Positions 44,946 through 56,072 of a stretch of 64,000 nt of DNA are shown here, piece by piece (the stretch's first letter is position 1; each line of letters opens with the position of its first letter). This DNA comes from Serratia ureilytica. GTDB taxonomy: Bacteria > Pseudomonadota > Gammaproteobacteria > Enterobacterales > Enterobacteriaceae. The notes below the pieces were generated by a model. That model did no database searches, was not told where the DNA came from, and was given only the letters and a program-made list of their open reading frames with translations. The position numbers were made by a program, and so were the translations under genes. Where the stretch lies: positions 113,190 to 177,189 of the forward strand of contig NZ_JABXOF010000013.1 in NCBI RefSeq assembly GCF_013375155.1, given 5' to 3'.

Positions 44946-46175
44946 TTATTTGGCGCCGCCGCCTTTGCCCGGCATCAGCAACCCGTCCGCGCGGAACATG
45001 GCCTTGATGCCGCGCACCGCCTGGCGAATACGGTCCTGATTTTCGATCAGCGCGAAGCGCACATGGGTATCGCCATAGTCACCGAAGCCGATGCCCGGCG
45101 AAACGCAAACCTTGGCTTCCGCCAACAGGCGTTTGGCGAACTCCAGCGAACCGAGATGGGCATAAGGTTCGGGAATTTTCGCCCAGACGTACATCGACGC
45201 CTTCGGGTTTTCCACCATCCAGCCGGCCTCATGCAGCCCTTTCACCAACACATTGCGGCGCTGCCGATACTGTTCGGCGATATCGCGCACGCACTGCTGA
45301 TCGCCTTCCAGCGCGGCGATGGCCGCCACCTGCAGCGGCGTAAAGGTCCCGTAGTCGTGATAGCTCTTGATGCGCGCCAACGCGCTGACCAGTTCGGGAT
45401 TGCCGACCATGAAACCGATGCGCCAGCCGGCCATGTTGTAGCTTTTCGACAGGGTGAAGAACTCCACCGCAATGTCTTTCGCCCCCGGCACCTGCATGAT
45501 CGACGGCGCTTTCCAGCCGTCATAGACGATATCGGCATAGGCCAGATCGTGGATCACCAGCACGTTGTACTGCTTGGCCAGCGCCACCACCCGCTCGAAG
45601 AAATCCAGCTCCACGCACTGGGCTGTCGGGTTGGACGGGAAGCCGAGGATCATCATTTTCGGGCGCGGAATGGTTTCGCGAATGGCGCGCTCCAGCTCAC
45701 CGAAGAAATCCACGCCGTCCACCAGCGGCACCGAGCGCACCTGAGCGCCGGCGATCACCGCGCCGTAAATGTGGATCGGGTAACTGGGGTTCGGCACCAG
45801 CACGGTATCGCCGTGATCGAGGGTCGCCAGCATCAGGTGCGCCAGCCCCTCTTTCGAACCGATAGTGACGATGGCTTCGCTTTCCGGATCGATATCCACC
45901 TGATAACGATCGGCATACCAGCGCGAAATGGCGCGGCGCAGGCGCGGAATGCCGCGCGAGGTGGAATAACCGTGGGTGTCGTCGCGCTGGGCGACGGCGC
46001 ACAGTTTTTCCACGATGTGCGGCGGCGTCGGGCCGTCGGGGTTACCCATGCTGAAGTCGATAATATCCTCGCCGCGACGGCGTGCGGCCATCTTCAGTTC
46101 GGCGGTGATGTTGAATACGTAAGGGGGAAGGCGTTCAATGCGCGTGAAACGGCGCTGTGGACTGTTATCAGCCAT
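44946..46175 (-). CDS. alaC: Alanine transaminase AlaC
   Basis: 409 aa. Class I PLP aminotransferase converting pyruvate and glutamate to alanine and 2-oxoglutarate. Near-identical stretches with E. coli AlaC include [81 protein letters not shown] and [14 protein letters not shown] (PLP lysine). The C-terminus GKGGGAK differs. Single gene with its own terminator, followed across a GNAT and DUF1479 gene by ypdAB. Confidence 0.96.
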   Translation of the reverse strand: MADNSPQRRFTRIERLPPYVFNITAELKMAARRRGEDIIDFSMGNPDGPTPPHIVEKLCAVAQRDDTHGYSTSRGIPRLRRAISRWYADRYQVDIDPESEAIVTIGSKEGLAHLMLATLDHGDTVLVPNPSYPIHIYGAVIAGAQVRSVPLVDGVDFFGELERAIRETIPRPKMMILGFPSNPTAQCVELDFFERVVALAKQYNVLVIHDLAYADIVYDGWKAPSIMQVPGAKDIAVEFFTLSKSYNMAGWRIGFMVGNPELVSALARIKSYHDYGTFTPLQVAAIAALEGDQQCVRDIAEQYRQRRNVLVKGLHEAGWMVENPKASMYVWAKIPEPYAHLGSLEFAKRLLAEAKVCVSPGIGFGDYGDTHVRFALIENQDRIRQAVRGIKAMFRADGLLMPGKGGGAK

Positions 46176-46294
46176 AGGAGATTCCTCGATAGACGTTAGC
46201 GCCCGGACCGTCCGAGCGACGCTGGCCAGCGAACTGACCGAATATCGAACATAGCGCAGCGCCGACGAGCTTGTCGATACCCTGCGCGATATTT

Positions 46295-46834
46295 TTATTT
46301 AGCGCTCTGAAACTCCGCCGCCAGCAGCCCGAACAGCCAGTCGTCGCACCACTGATCCGCCAGACGGTAGTTGTCGCGCAGCGTGCCCTCCAGCTGGAAA
46401 CCACACGACTCCAGCAGGCCGCGCGAGGCGACGTTACCGGCGGTTACGGTGGCGGTCAGCTTGTGAAAACCGCAGGCGTTCACCGCAAAATCCAGCACCG
46501 CCCGCAGCGACTCCTTGCCATAGCCCTTGCCCTGCCCGGAAGGCAAACTCCCATATCCCACTTCCGCCTGCCGATACGGCGCCCAGTGCGGGCGAAAGCC
46601 GGTAATGCCCACCGCCTCTCCGCTGTGCTTCTCACGCATCACCAGGCACAGCCACTGGTCGCCGTGTTTGTCCCAGACCGGCAGGCGCTCCTCGAACCGT
46701 GCGCGGATCTCCGCTTCGCTGCGCGGATCGGAGATGTAACGGATCACCTCGGGATCTTGGTACAGGCGCAGAAACAGCGGCCAATCCTCGGCGGTTATCG
46801 ACTGTAACTGCAGACGTTCAGTGACCAGCTTCAT
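46295..46834 (-). CDS. GNAT-family N-acetyltransferase (RimJ/RimL type)
   Basis: 179 aa. [37 protein letters not shown] is the typical start, followed by the acetyl-CoA site region [27 protein letters not shown] and a C-terminal [23 protein letters not shown]. It resembles the RimJ/RimL branch that acetylates protein N-termini or small molecules; the substrate is unknown. The upstream ATG at 46915 is not used. Confidence 0.85.
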   Translation of the reverse strand: MKLVTERLQLQSITAEDWPLFLRLYQDPEVIRYISDPRSEAEIRARFEERLPVWDKHGDQWLCLVMREKHSGEAVGITGFRPHWAPYRQAEVGYGSLPSGQGKGYGKESLRAVLDFAVNACGFHKLTATVTAGNVASRGLLESCGFQLEGTLRDNYRLADQWCDDWLFGLLAAEFQSAK

Positions 46835-47002
46835 AAAATCTCCGAAAAACGAAAAAGAGGAACTTACGAATGAAAGATATCTCTTTATTTTCCCCGATTG
46901 GTTGCCGATAATCATTTACGTTAAAACCACAAAACCATAACGTCTTGCCCGATTCCCTACAACTGCCCGCCGCCGTTACCCACGCGGCATCAGGAGAACA
47001 CC

Positions 47003-48247
47003 ATGGCCTCTTTAGTCATCGACGATATTCCGCAGGCGATCGTTAACGTCAAGCGTCAGCTGCGCCAGGCATTGCCCAACTATCGCGACGTATTCCAGGC
47101 GCTGGAAGAGAACATCCGCGGCCAGGTCGAACAGATTCGCCGCGAACTGGCCGCCGGCCACAACCCGGTGCCGCAAATTGACGCGGAAGATATCCTGCAG
47201 CAGCGCGTCACTGAACAACAAAAAGCGCTGATCAAACAGCGCGGCGCCTGCGCCATTCGCGGGGTGTTTCCGCGCGCCAAAGCCGAGGGCTGGAACCGCG
47301 AAATCGGCGATTACCTCGATCGCAACAACTTCGTCGAGCGATTGAAGAACGCCGCCGAAGACAACTATTTCGGCAAGCTGGCCGCCAGCAAGCCACAGAT
47401 CTACGGCATCTATTGGTCAAAACCGCAGGTTGAAGCGCGGCAGGACGCGCGCATGCATGCGGTGCAGGTGTTCCTCAACAGCCTGTGGGCCACCGAAAGC
47501 AACGGCAAACAGCATTTCGATCCGACTCGCGTCGCCACCTACGCCGATCGCACCCGCCGCCGCCCGCCGAACTCCTCGTCGCTGGGCCTGTCGCCGCACG
47601 TCGACAGCGGCACCATCGAGCGCTGGCTGGACGAGAACTTCCGCTATGTGTATCGCCACGTCTTCTCCGGCGACTGGCAGCAGTACGATCCCTTCGCCGC
47701 CGACGGCCGCACCGAAGTGCGCGAGATAGCCTCTCCGGCGGTCTGCTCGATGTTCCGCACCTTCCAGGGCTGGACGGCGCTGACGCCGCAGCGCACCAAC
47801 GCCGGCACGCTGAACCTGGTGCCAATCGCCAACGCCATGGCCTATGTGCTGCTGCGCGCGCTGCAGGACGACGTCGCCGATGACGATCTGTGCGATGCGG
47901 CGCCGGGTCGCGCGCTGTCGATCTCGGAAAAATGGCATCCCCTTTTATTAAGCGGGATTTCCCCTATTCCCGATCTGGAGCCGGGCGACACGGTCTTTTG
48001 GCACTGCGATGTGATCCACGCGGTGGAGAACGAACATAACGGCGAGTTCGACAGCAACGTGATGTACATCGCCGCCGCGCCGGGCTGCGAGAAAAACGAC
48101 GCCTATCTGCAGCGCCAGCTGCCGAGCTTTATCGACGGCAGAACGCCGCCGGACTTCGCCCCCGACGATTTCGAGGTCGATTTCGAGGGCCGCGCCACCG
48201 TCGAGCTGCTGACGCCGCTGGGCAAAGCGCAGCTCGGGATGCGCTGA
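47003..48247 (+). CDS. DUF1479 (YbiU-like) putative 2-oxoglutarate/Fe(II) oxygenase
   Basis: 414 aa. It aligns with E. coli YbiU over its full length: [60 protein letters not shown] and [34 protein letters not shown] double-stranded beta-helix metal triad could be HVDSG plus WHCDVIH, as in Fe(II)/2-oxoglutarate oxygenases. No activity is known for the family. It lies 74 bp before ypdA, rightward. Cotranscription with ypdA is possible. Confidence 0.85.
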   Translation: MASLVIDDIPQAIVNVKRQLRQALPNYRDVFQALEENIRGQVEQIRRELAAGHNPVPQIDAEDILQQRVTEQQKALIKQRGACAIRGVFPRAKAEGWNREIGDYLDRNNFVERLKNAAEDNYFGKLAASKPQIYGIYWSKPQVEARQDARMHAVQVFLNSLWATESNGKQHFDPTRVATYADRTRRRPPNSSSLGLSPHVDSGTIERWLDENFRYVYRHVFSGDWQQYDPFAADGRTEVREIASPAVCSMFRTFQGWTALTPQRTNAGTLNLVPIANAMAYVLLRALQDDVADDDLCDAAPGRALSISEKWHPLLLSGISPIPDLEPGDTVFWHCDVIHAVENEHNGEFDSNVMYIAAAPGCEKNDAYLQRQLPSFIDGRTPPDFAPDDFEVDFEGRATVELLTPLGKAQLGMR

Positions 48248-48321
48248 CCGCCGCCCCCAGCCACGGGCCTCTCTCGCTGTGGTATACTGCCGTCATCCGT
48301 AGGCCGCAGCGAGAACCCGTC

Positions 48322-50031
48322 GTGCACCCTTTTTTTGAAATGCTGTTGGCGGTGTTTGATCGCGCCGCGCTGATGTTGATCTGTCTGTTTTTCCTGACCC
48401 GCACCCGGCTGTTCCGCCAACTGCTGCAAAAAGAAGACCATACGCCGCTTGAGCTCGGCATCGTCACGGCAATCTTCTCGCTGTTCGCGCTGTTCAGCAC
48501 CTACTCCGGCATCAACGTTGAGGGCTCGCTGGTCAACGTGCGCGTCATCGCCATCATGGCCGGCGGCATCCTGTTCGGCCCCTGGGTGGGGATCGTCACC
48601 GGCATCATCGCCGGGGTGCACCGTTATCTGATCGACATCGGCGGCATCACCTCGGTGCCCTGCCTTATCACCAGCATCATCGCCGGCATCAGCGCCGGTT
48701 ACATCAACCTCAAGGTCAAAAAAGAGCAGCGCTGGCGCGCCGGCATCGTCGGCGGCATGCTGTGCGAATCCCTCACCATGCTGCTGATCGTGCTGTGGGC
48801 CAAGCCGACCGAGCTCGGGCTGGACATCGTGTCGCAGATCGCCCTGCCGATGATCCTCGGCACGGTGTGCATCGGCCTGATCGTGCTGCTGGTGCAGAGC
48901 GTCGAGGATGAGAAAGAAGTGATCGCCGCGCGCCAGGCCAAGCTGGCGCTGGATATCGCCCACAAGACGCTGCCCTATTTCCGCAACATCAACAGCGAAT
49001 CGCTGGCCACCATCTGCGATATCATCCGCCAGGATATCCGCGCCGACGCGGTGGCGATCACCGATACCCATCAGGTGCTGGCTTACGTCGGCGTAGGGCG
49101 CGAAGCCTACCCGATCGGCCGCGAAGGGCTGAGCCGCGTCACTCGCGAAAGCATTCGCCACGGCAAAATCATCATCAAAAACAACCTGGAAAACCCGGCC
49201 GCGCCGCAGATCCATTCGCAGCTGGTGGTGCCGCTGTGGGAAAAAGGTGAAGTGACCGGCGCGCTGAAAATTTACTACTGCCACGCTCACCAGATCACCA
49301 ACACGCTGAAAGTGATGGCGGTCGGGCTGTCGCAGATCATCTCCACCCAGATGGAGGTTTCGCGCATCGAGCACCTGCGCCAGATGGCGGATAAAGCCGA
49401 AATGCGCGCGCTGCAGAGCAAGATTAACCCGCACTTCCTGTTCAACGCGCTGAACGCCATCTCTTCCTCCATCCGCCTGAATCCGGACACCGCGCGCCAG
49501 CTGATCATCAACCTGTCGCGCTACCTGCGCTACAACCTGGAGCTGAACGACGAACTGATCGATATCCGCAAGGAACTGCATCAGATCCAGGATTACATCG
49601 CCATCGAACAGGCGCGTTTCGGCGCCAAGCTGACGGTGATTTACGACATCGACGACGACGTCTCGGTGCGCATTCCGAGCCTGCTGATCCAGCCGCTGGT
49701 GGAGAACGCCATCGTGCACGGCATCCAGCCCTGCAAGGGCAAAGGGGTAGTGGTGATCGCAGTGAAAGATCAGGGCGACCGGGTGAAAATATCGGTGAAG
49801 GATACCGGCCACGGCATCAATCAGGAAACCATCGATCGGGTGGCGCGCAACGAGATGCCGGGCCACAATATCGGCCTGCTCAACGTACACCACCGCGTGT
49901 CGCTGTTGTACGGTGAAGGGCTGCATATCCGCCGCCTGGAGCCGGGCACCGAAATCGCGTTCTACATCAGCAAAAACGGCGGCAAGCTGCATCAGGAGCC
50001 GAGCGCGCCGCCGGTCGGGGAGGCCTCATGA
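48322..50031 (+). CDS. ypdA: Sensor histidine kinase YpdA (LytS type)
   Basis: 569 aa. N-terminal 5TM-Lyt membrane domain (residues 1 to about 175; [32 protein letters not shown]), a GAF domain (about 215-350), then a LytS-type kinase with phosphoacceptor His in [21 protein letters not shown] and an HATPase domain. It matches E. coli YpdA (PyrS) from the GTG start ([21 protein letters not shown]). In E. coli it responds to extracellular pyruvate and phosphorylates YpdB. ATGA overlap with ypdB. Confidence 0.96.
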   Translation: MHPFFEMLLAVFDRAALMLICLFFLTRTRLFRQLLQKEDHTPLELGIVTAIFSLFALFSTYSGINVEGSLVNVRVIAIMAGGILFGPWVGIVTGIIAGVHRYLIDIGGITSVPCLITSIIAGISAGYINLKVKKEQRWRAGIVGGMLCESLTMLLIVLWAKPTELGLDIVSQIALPMILGTVCIGLIVLLVQSVEDEKEVIAARQAKLALDIAHKTLPYFRNINSESLATICDIIRQDIRADAVAITDTHQVLAYVGVGREAYPIGREGLSRVTRESIRHGKIIIKNNLENPAAPQIHSQLVVPLWEKGEVTGALKIYYCHAHQITNTLKVMAVGLSQIISTQMEVSRIEHLRQMADKAEMRALQSKINPHFLFNALNAISSSIRLNPDTARQLIINLSRYLRYNLELNDELIDIRKELHQIQDYIAIEQARFGAKLTVIYDIDDDVSVRIPSLLIQPLVENAIVHGIQPCKGKGVVVIAVKDQGDRVKISVKDTGHGINQETIDRVARNEMPGHNIGLLNVHHRVSLLYGEGLHIRRLEPGTEIAFYISKNGGKLHQEPSAPPVGEAS

Positions 50032-50762
50032 AAGCCATTATCGTGGAAGACGAATTCCTCGCGCAGGAAGAACTCAGCTACCTGATCAAGAAACACAGCA
50101 ATATCGATATCGTCGCCACCTTCGAAGATGGCCTCGACGTCCTCAAATACCTGCAGACCCACCAGGTCGACGCCATTTTCCTCGACATCAACATCCCGTC
50201 GCTGGACGGCGTGTTGCTGGCGCAAAACATCAGCAAATTCGCGCATCGCCCGTCTATCGTGTTCATCACCGCCTATAAAGAGCACGCGGTGGAAGCGTTC
50301 GAGATCGAAGCGTTCGACTATATCCTCAAGCCCTATCACGAGGCGCGCATCGTCACCATGCTGCAAAAGCTGGAGGCGCTGCATCATCGTCCCGCCGGCG
50401 CGACGGAGCCGGCCAGCGCGCCGAGCCGCGGCAGCCACAGCATCAACCTGATCAAAGACGAGCGGATCATCGTTACCGACATCAACGACATCTATTACGC
50501 CGCCGCCGATGAAAAGGTGACGCGGGTCTATACCCGCCGGGAAGAGTTCGTGATGCCGATGAACATCACCGAGTTTTACGGCCGGCTGCCGGAAGAGCAT
50601 TTCTTCCGCTGCCACCGCTCTTACTGCGTTAACCTGGCGAAGATCCGCGAGATCGTGCCCTGGTTCAACAATACCTACATTCTGCGGCTGAGCGATCTCG
50701 AGTTTGAAGTACCGGTCAGCCGCAGCAAGGTGAAAGAGTTCCGCAAGCTGATGCGCCTGTAA
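50028..50762 (+). CDS. ypdB: Response regulator YpdB (LytTR)
   Basis: 244 aa. Receiver domain with acceptor Asp53 ([13 protein letters not shown]) and a LytTR DNA-binding domain (residues about 140-240; [27 protein letters not shown], [29 protein letters not shown]). With YpdA it forms the pyruvate-sensing system. YpdB of E. coli activates yhjX by binding a GGCATTTCAT direct repeat. Here a YhjX-type gene lies 733 bp downstream and carries similar repeats in its promoter. Confidence 0.96.
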   Translation: MKAIIVEDEFLAQEELSYLIKKHSNIDIVATFEDGLDVLKYLQTHQVDAIFLDINIPSLDGVLLAQNISKFAHRPSIVFITAYKEHAVEAFEIEAFDYILKPYHEARIVTMLQKLEALHHRPAGATEPASAPSRGSHSINLIKDERIIVTDINDIYYAAADEKVTRVYTRREEFVMPMNITEFYGRLPEEHFFRCHRSYCVNLAKIREIVPWFNNTYILRLSDLEFEVPVSRSKVKEFRKLMRL

Positions 50763-50766
50763 GCGC

Positions 50767-51099
50767 TTACCAGCGCGGGCCCGGACGGTAGTAATACCCC
50801 GGCGGCGGCGGTGGCGGCATGCGGTAATGCGGCCGGTCGCGCCAGTCGCGCCGTGGCGGCCCGTAGTAAATCACCCGGGGCGGCGGGCCGTAATAGTACC
50901 CGCGCGGGCGTTCATACCGGCGGTGATCGGCCCACCAGCGCGGATCGCGCCAGCGATAGCCGTCCCAGTAATGGCCGCGATTGTCGCGATCGCCGATATG
51001 CAACGACAGGCCAGGCACGTTCACGCCGATGGAGACGTCGGCCTGGCTCGCCAGCGGCAGCGCCAGCAGCGCAGCCAGTAACAACAGCGTTTTTTTCAT
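50767..51099 (-). CDS. DUF2502 (YpeC-like) secreted protein
   Basis: 110 aa from the ATG at 51099. Signal peptide (LLLLAALLALPLASQA), then VSIGVNVPGLSLHIGDRDNRGHYWDGYRWRD and a tail of Arg, Tyr, Pro and Trp residues (RDPRWWADHRRYERPRGYYYGPPPR) ending in a proline run. The core resembles YpeC/DUF2502 proteins. Paralogous to the protein at 60554-60964. Probably periplasmic; function unknown. Convergent with ypdB, 4 bp apart. Confidence 0.78.
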   Translation of the reverse strand: MKKTLLLLAALLALPLASQADVSIGVNVPGLSLHIGDRDNRGHYWDGYRWRDPRWWADHRRYERPRGYYYGPPPRVIYYGPPRRDWRDRPHYRMPPPPPPGYYYRPGPRW

Positions 51100-51495
51100 T
51101 TCATGGCTCCTGCAGAGCGGACCTTGTCCGATCGCAGATAACATAGCCCCGCGCTCACCGCCGCTCTATAGGCGCAATGCCGATTTACGCCTTTCAGACG
51201 CATCCTTCACAATTCCACCACAATCGTTCACCGGCGATTAACAATAAATCGTTGATATCTTTGATGTAGATCACGTGTCACCCCCGGCATTTCACGGGCT
51301 TTCAGGCGCAAAAACGGCAACTCACGCCGCATAAAATGCATTTCATTCCTTCCGTCGTGCAACTCATTCCCGATCCGCCGCCCGCCGCAGGGGCCGGCCA
51401 TATAATAAGCCCATACCGCGGGAACGCTGATTCACCCCGCAAATTTCAGCCAACGGCTCACGCCCGGCAACGCACACACAGGAAGGAGACCGGCC
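51100..51495. other. 396-bp divergent region between DUF2502 gene and yhjX-type gene
   Basis: No gene. It holds three YpdB-like repeats (separate entry) and a consensus -10 box TATAAT at 51401-51406 without a good -35, as expected of an activator-dependent promoter. The ribosome site of the transporter is AGGAAGGAG at 51480-51488. Confidence 0.5.
51286..51346. promoter_or_regulatory. Candidate YpdB-binding repeats upstream of the yhjX-type gene
   Basis: GGCATTTCAC at 51286-51295, GGCAACTCAC at 51316-51325 and TGCATTTCAT at 51337-51346. They match 9, 7 and 9 of 10 bases of the E. coli YpdB half-site GGCATTTCAT. The last two are separated by exactly 11 bp, the spacing known from E. coli yhjX. 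Binding is inferred from similarity and context. Confidence 0.6.
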
Positions 51496-52725
51496 ATGAA
51501 CACCAAACCGGCAAATCGCAGCTTAATCGTTCTCGGCACCATCATCTGTCAGATGGGTCTGGGCACCATCTACACCTGGAGCCTGTTCAACCAGCCGCTG
51601 GTCGACAAGTTCCACTGGGGGCTGGCGGACGTCGCCACCACCTTCTCCATCACCAGCTTCTTCCTGGCCTTCGCCACGCTGTTCGCCGGTAAGCTGCAAG
51701 AACGCTTCGGCATCCGCAACCTGACGCTGTGCTCCGGCATCCTGGTCGGCCTGGGCCTTATCGCCAGCGCCCACGTCAGCTCTCTCGACATGATCTACCT
51801 GCTGGCCGGCGTGGTGGTGGGCTTTGCGGTCGGTATCGCCTACATCTCCACCCTGTCCAACCTGATCAAATGGTTCCCTGCCAACAAAGGCCTGATTTCC
51901 GGCATCTCCGTCGGCGCCTTCGGCAGCGGCAGCCTGCTGTTCAAATACGTCAATGCCGCCCTGATCGCCGACGTCGGCGTTTCCGGTGCCTTCTTCTACT
52001 GGGGTGCCATCGTGATGGGCCTGATCGTCGTCGGCTCCCTGCTGCTGAAAGAGCCGGTGCTGGCGACCAACGCCGCACAGCCAGGCGCCAACGGTCTGGG
52101 CAACGACTTCAGCGTGCGCCAGATGCTGGCCACCAAAGAAGCCTACCTGCTGTTCACCATCTTCTTTGCCGCCTGCATGAGCGGTCTGTATCTGATTGGC
52201 ATCGTGAAAGACATGGGCGTTCAACTGGCCGGGATGGACTTGGCCACCGCCGCCAACACCGTGTCCGCCGTCGCCATCTTCAACACCGCCGGCCGCATCA
52301 TCCTGGGGACGCTGTCCGATAAAGTGGGCCGTATGCGCGTCATCAGCTTCACCATGCTGGTTACCGTGCTGGCGATTGTCGCCCTGAGCTTCATGACCCT
52401 GAACCACACGCTGTTCTTCATCTGCGTCGGCGCGGTGGCCTTCTGCTTCGGCGGCAACATCACCGTGTTCCCGGCGATTGTCGGCGACTTCTTCGGTCTG
52501 AAAAACCACAGCAAGAACTACGGCATCATCTACCAGGGCTTCGGCCTGGGCGCGCTGGCCGGTTCGTTCGTCGCCAAATACTTCGGCGGCTTCCACGCCA
52601 CCTTCATGGTGATTGGCGTCCTGTCCGCCGCCTCCTTGCTGATTACGCTGTTCATCAAAGCGCCGAAAGCCGTGGAAGTGGAAAGCGAAGAAACGGCACA
52701 GGCGGCAGAGCTGGCCAAAGCCTGA
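51496..52725 (+). CDS. yhjX: YhjX-type MFS transporter (oxalate/formate antiporter family)
   Basis: 409 aa with twelve membrane segments. It matches E. coli YhjX: GTIICQMGLGTIYTWSLFNQPL, AGKLQERFGIRNLTLCSGILVGLGL, LSNLIKWFPANKGLISG, CMSGLYLIGIVKDM and FGGNITVFPAIVGDFFGLKNHSKNYGIIYQGFG. YhjX is controlled by YpdAB in E. coli and implicated in pyruvate handling. Directly downstream of ypdAB here, with YpdB-like repeats in its promoter. Strong terminator follows. Physical linkage to ypdAB differs from E. coli, where yhjX is distant. Confidence 0.88.
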   Translation: MNTKPANRSLIVLGTIICQMGLGTIYTWSLFNQPLVDKFHWGLADVATTFSITSFFLAFATLFAGKLQERFGIRNLTLCSGILVGLGLIASAHVSSLDMIYLLAGVVVGFAVGIAYISTLSNLIKWFPANKGLISGISVGAFGSGSLLFKYVNAALIADVGVSGAFFYWGAIVMGLIVVGSLLLKEPVLATNAAQPGANGLGNDFSVRQMLATKEAYLLFTIFFAACMSGLYLIGIVKDMGVQLAGMDLATAANTVSAVAIFNTAGRIILGTLSDKVGRMRVISFTMLVTVLAIVALSFMTLNHTLFFICVGAVAFCFGGNITVFPAIVGDFFGLKNHSKNYGIIYQGFGLGALAGSFVAKYFGGFHATFMVIGVLSAASLLITLFIKAPKAVEVESEETAQAAELAKA

Positions 52726-52742
52726 TACCCCGCGAAAACGAC

Positions 52743-52778
52743 AAGGGGCGCAACCTGCGGGTTGCGCCCCTTTTTTTA
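52743..52778. terminator. Terminator between yhjX and glk
   Basis: Stem AGGGGCGCAACC / GGTTGCGCCCCT with a TGCG loop, followed by TTTTTTT. Serves the yhjX-type gene rightward. Confidence 0.9.
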
Positions 52779-52795
52779 TCGTGCCGCCGCGTTGC

Positions 52796-53758
52796 TTACA
52801 GCTGCATGCCCAGCGTCTGGCGCAGATGCGCGCCGGCTCCCAGCAGACCCGGTTGGCCATGGGTTATCATGAACACCGGAATGTCTCGCACATAGTCACG
52901 GAAACGCCCTTTATCTTCGAAGGCGGCGCGGAAGCCCGAGGCCTTGAAGAATTCCATAAAGCGCGGCACGATGCCGCCGGCGATGTACACGCCGCCAAAG
53001 GTGCCCAGATTCAGCGCCAGGTTGCCGCCGAAGCGCCCCATGATCACGCAAAACAGCGACAGCGCACGGCGGCAGTCGATGCAGCTGTCGGCCAGCGCCC
53101 GCTCGGTAATGTCCTTCGGCTCCAGTTTCTCCGGCAGGCGGTTGTCTGCCTTGACGATGGCGCGATACAGGTTGACCAGGCCCGGCCCGGACAGCACGCG
53201 CTCGGCGGAAACGTGCCCCACTTCACCGCGCAGCACCTCCAGAATAATGTCTTCTTCTTCGCTGTTCGGTGCGAAATCGACATGGCCGCCCTCGCCCGGC
53301 AGGCTGACCCAGCGGCGATCGACCTGCACCAGGTGGGCAACACCCAGCCCAGTGCCGGCGCCGTACACCGCGATCGGTTTGCCCGGCTGCGCATCGCCGC
53401 CGCCAAACTGCAGCACGTCGTCCGACGAGAGCATCGGGATCGCCATCGAGACGGCGGTGAAATCGTTGATCACTTCCAGATGACTCAACCCCAGGTTGGC
53501 CTTCATTTCTTTGATAGAGAACGCCCAGCTGTGGTTGGTCATCGCAACCCAGTCTTCCGTCACCGGGCAGGCGATCGCGATACAGGCGTCCTGCACCTCG
53601 ATATCGCACGCTTTCAGATAGTGGCGGATCACCGCCTCCAGGCTGTCGAACTCCAGGCCGGAATAGGTTTTCGCCTGGGTAATCTCACCCGTCGCAACAG
53701 TGCACAACGCCAGGCGGGCATTGGTGCCGCCAACATCACCTACGAGGGCATAGGTCAT
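52796..53758 (-). CDS. glk: Glucokinase
   Basis: 320 aa, one shorter than E. coli Glk. It phosphorylates cytosolic glucose with ATP. The ATP-binding motif is [16 protein letters not shown]; glucose-contacting motifs are [16 protein letters not shown] and [12 protein letters not shown]. The C-terminus ends GAHLRQTLG. The ATG at 53758 matches the family; longer frames upstream are spurious. Candidate Cra operator 115 bp upstream. Divergent from yfeO, as in E. coli. Confidence 0.96.
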   Translation of the reverse strand: MTYALVGDVGGTNARLALCTVATGEITQAKTYSGLEFDSLEAVIRHYLKACDIEVQDACIAIACPVTEDWVAMTNHSWAFSIKEMKANLGLSHLEVINDFTAVSMAIPMLSSDDVLQFGGGDAQPGKPIAVYGAGTGLGVAHLVQVDRRWVSLPGEGGHVDFAPNSEEEDIILEVLRGEVGHVSAERVLSGPGLVNLYRAIVKADNRLPEKLEPKDITERALADSCIDCRRALSLFCVIMGRFGGNLALNLGTFGGVYIAGGIVPRFMEFFKASGFRAAFEDKGRFRDYVRDIPVFMITHGQPGLLGAGAHLRQTLGMQL

Positions 53759-54068
53759 TGATTTCGTCTCCGCAAAATGAAAAATAAAAAGCTGCCCACA
53801 CTGTAAAATCCTGCTGCGAAAACAACAATCACCCGCCTCGTATCTGCACCCCAATAGCGATCCGGATCACAAAAAACGTTTCAGCTGGCCCGCGACGCCG
53901 CGCTTTGAAACAAATTGCGGCAAAAAACGCCCCTCGGCGACTGTTAACCGTCATCGACGCCGGGCAATATCAATGCGTGCCTGCGCGCCGATAGTCTGGC
54001 AAGCTGTGGCCACTGTCCAACCACCCGCTCTCCCTGCCCTGCCGGGAGGCATCGACAAGGGATTATCC
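53759..54068. other. 310-bp divergent region between glk and yfeO
   Basis: No gene. It contains the Cra-like site (separate entry) and promoter-like AT-rich patches near glk (AAAATGAAAAATAAAAAG). yfeO has a GGGATTATCC stretch near its start. Confidence 0.4.
53873..53885. promoter_or_regulatory. Candidate Cra (FruR) operator upstream of glk
   Basis: Reverse complement reads GCTGAAACGTTTT, matching the Cra core GCTGAAnCGTTTC in all but the end. E. coli glk is known to be repressed by Cra. Confidence 0.5.
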
Positions 54069-55316
54069 ATGCTGCATCCGCGCGCCAATGCCATGTTGGC
54101 CTTTGCTTTGCCTGCGCTGATTATCGGTTCCGCCTCCAGTCTGGTGCTGTTGTTGGTGATGAAAATCGCCGCCGCACTGCAGCAGTTACTGTGGGTAACG
54201 CTGCCCGATGCGCTGAGCCTGGACGCCCAGTCGCCCTGGTGGCCGGTCGCAATGTTGACGCTGACCGGTGTGGCGGTCGGCCTGATCGTGCGCTATATGC
54301 CGGGCCATGCCGGGCCGGATCCGGCGACGGAATCGCTGATCGGCATGCCCCTGCCGCTCTCCGCCCTGCCGGGGCTGGGGTTGGCGCTGATCGTCGGCCT
54401 GGCCGGCGGCGTCAGCCTGGGGCCGGAAAACCCGATCACCGCCATCAATATCGCGCTGGTAGCGGCGGCTGGGGCTCGCCTGCTGCCGAAAGTGCCGCGC
54501 ATGGACTGGATTATCCTGGCGGCCGCGGGCACCATCGGCGCAATGTTCGGCACACCGGTCGCCGCCGCGCTGATCTTCTCGCAAACCCTGGCAGGCAATA
54601 ACGAAACGCCGTTGTGGGATCGGCTGTTCGCCCCGCTGGTGGCCGCCGCTGCCGGCGCGGTCACCACCCAGATATTCTTCGTGCCCAACTTCGCCCTGCA
54701 GCTCGACGCCTATGACGTGACGCGGCTGCCGGACATCTTCAGCGGCGCCATTGTGGCGCTGATCGCCATCGCGCTCGGCATGGTGGCGCTGTGGTGCTTC
54801 CCGCACGTTCACCGCCTGTTCCATTCGATGAAGAATCCGGTGTTGATGCTAGGACTGGGGGGCTTTGTGCTGGGCCTGCTGGCGCTGGTGGGCGGTGAGA
54901 TTACCCTGTTCAAAGGGCTGGATGAAATGAAGCGCCTCGCGGCAGACGGCAACTATTCGGTGCCGGCGCTGTTGGCCGTTACCCTGACCAAGCTGGCGGC
55001 GCTGGTGATCGCCGCCGCCTGCGGCTTTCGCGGCGGGCGCATCTTCCCGGCGGTGTTCGTCGGCGTGGCGCTGGGGCTGATGCTGCATCAGCACGTTCCG
55101 GCGGTGCCGGCGGCGATCACGGTCTCCTGCGCCATCATGGGGCTGGTGCTGGTGGTCACGCGCGACGGCTGGCTCAGTCTGTTTATGGCGGTGGCGGTGG
55201 TGCCGGATCTGCACCTGCTGCCGATCTTGTGCATCGTGATGCTGCCCGCCTGGCTGGCGCTGGCGGGCAAACCCTTGATGCTGGTGAACCGCCGGCAACC
55301 GCCGCACGACGATTAG
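54069..55316 (+). CDS. yfeO: ClC-family ion channel-like protein YfeO
   Basis: 415 aa, about ten to twelve membrane segments, closely similar to E. coli YfeO (418 aa). CLC-like motifs include [21 protein letters not shown] (GxxxP selectivity region), [13 protein letters not shown] and [18 protein letters not shown]. Ion selectivity and mechanism are not established. The frame begins upstream at 53973, but the ATG at 54069 ([12 protein letters not shown]) matches the family. Its stop overlaps the convergent racemase stop by 4 bp. Confidence 0.93.
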   Translation: MLHPRANAMLAFALPALIIGSASSLVLLLVMKIAAALQQLLWVTLPDALSLDAQSPWWPVAMLTLTGVAVGLIVRYMPGHAGPDPATESLIGMPLPLSALPGLGLALIVGLAGGVSLGPENPITAINIALVAAAGARLLPKVPRMDWIILAAAGTIGAMFGTPVAAALIFSQTLAGNNETPLWDRLFAPLVAAAAGAVTTQIFFVPNFALQLDAYDVTRLPDIFSGAIVALIAIALGMVALWCFPHVHRLFHSMKNPVLMLGLGGFVLGLLALVGGEITLFKGLDEMKRLAADGNYSVPALLAVTLTKLAALVIAAACGFRGGRIFPAVFVGVALGLMLHQHVPAVPAAITVSCAIMGLVLVVTRDGWLSLFMAVAVVPDLHLLPILCIVMLPAWLALAGKPLMLVNRRQPPHDD

Positions 55317-56005
55317 GCCAGCGCGAACGCCGCGGCGGCGCGAGCGTGGATCGCGGTGGTGTCGAACACCGGCACCGAGGCATCCCGCTCGCTCACCAGC
55401 AACCCTATCTCGGTGCAGCCGAAAATAATCCCCTGCGCGCCCTGTTGTTCCAGATCGCTGATGATCCGGCGATACTCGTCGCGCGAGGCGTCGCGAATTT
55501 TGCCGAGGCACAGCTCGTCATAGATGATGCGGTGTACGATGTCGCGATCGGCGCTGGCCGGCGTCACCACGTCGATGCCATGCAATTCCTGCAGGCGGCC
55601 GCGGTAGAAGGTCTGCTCCATGGTAAAGCGCGTGCCCAACAGCCCGACGCGGCGAATGTTTTTTTCCCGCACCTGCAGCGCCGTGGCGTCGGCGATGTGA
55701 ATCAGCGGCAGGCCGCTGGCCTGCTCGACCGCCTCCGCCACCTTGTGCATGGTGTTGGTGCAGATCACGATAGCTTCGGCGCCGGCGGCGCGCAAAGCCA
55801 CCGCGGCGGCGGCCAGCAGCCGACCGGCGCCGTCCCAATCGCCCTGGTGCTGCAAGCGTTCAACCTCCTGAAAATCGACGCTGTAGAGCACGATTTTGGC
55901 CGAATGCAGCCCGCCGAGGCGCGCCTTTACCTGCTCGTTGATAGTGCGGTAATACGGAATGGTGGATTCCCAACTCATGCCGCCCAGCAGACCCAACACT
56001 TTCAT
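55313..56005 (-). CDS. Aspartate/glutamate racemase superfamily protein (YgeA-like)
   Basis: 230 aa, the same length as E. coli YgeA, and similar along its length ([72 protein letters not shown]). The paired catalytic cysteines are visible in ICTNTMHK and FGCTEIG. YgeA is a broad-specificity PLP-independent racemase acting on homoserine and other amino acids. Convergent with yfeO. Confidence 0.88.
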   Translation of the reverse strand: MKVLGLLGGMSWESTIPYYRTINEQVKARLGGLHSAKIVLYSVDFQEVERLQHQGDWDGAGRLLAAAAVALRAAGAEAIVICTNTMHKVAEAVEQASGLPLIHIADATALQVREKNIRRVGLLGTRFTMEQTFYRGRLQELHGIDVVTPASADRDIVHRIIYDELCLGKIRDASRDEYRRIISDLEQQGAQGIIFGCTEIGLLVSERDASVPVFDTTAIHARAAAAFALA

Positions 56006-56072
56006 CCTTCACTCCTCAGCATTTTCCGACGATCCTCTGACCTTACCTGAGAATCGCCGGGCTGACGACGCC

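Noticed and set aside
48103..49992. 629-codon leftward open frame opposite ypdA
   Set aside because: Shadow of ypdA; composition typical of antisense GC-rich frames (Asp, Gln, Val, His).
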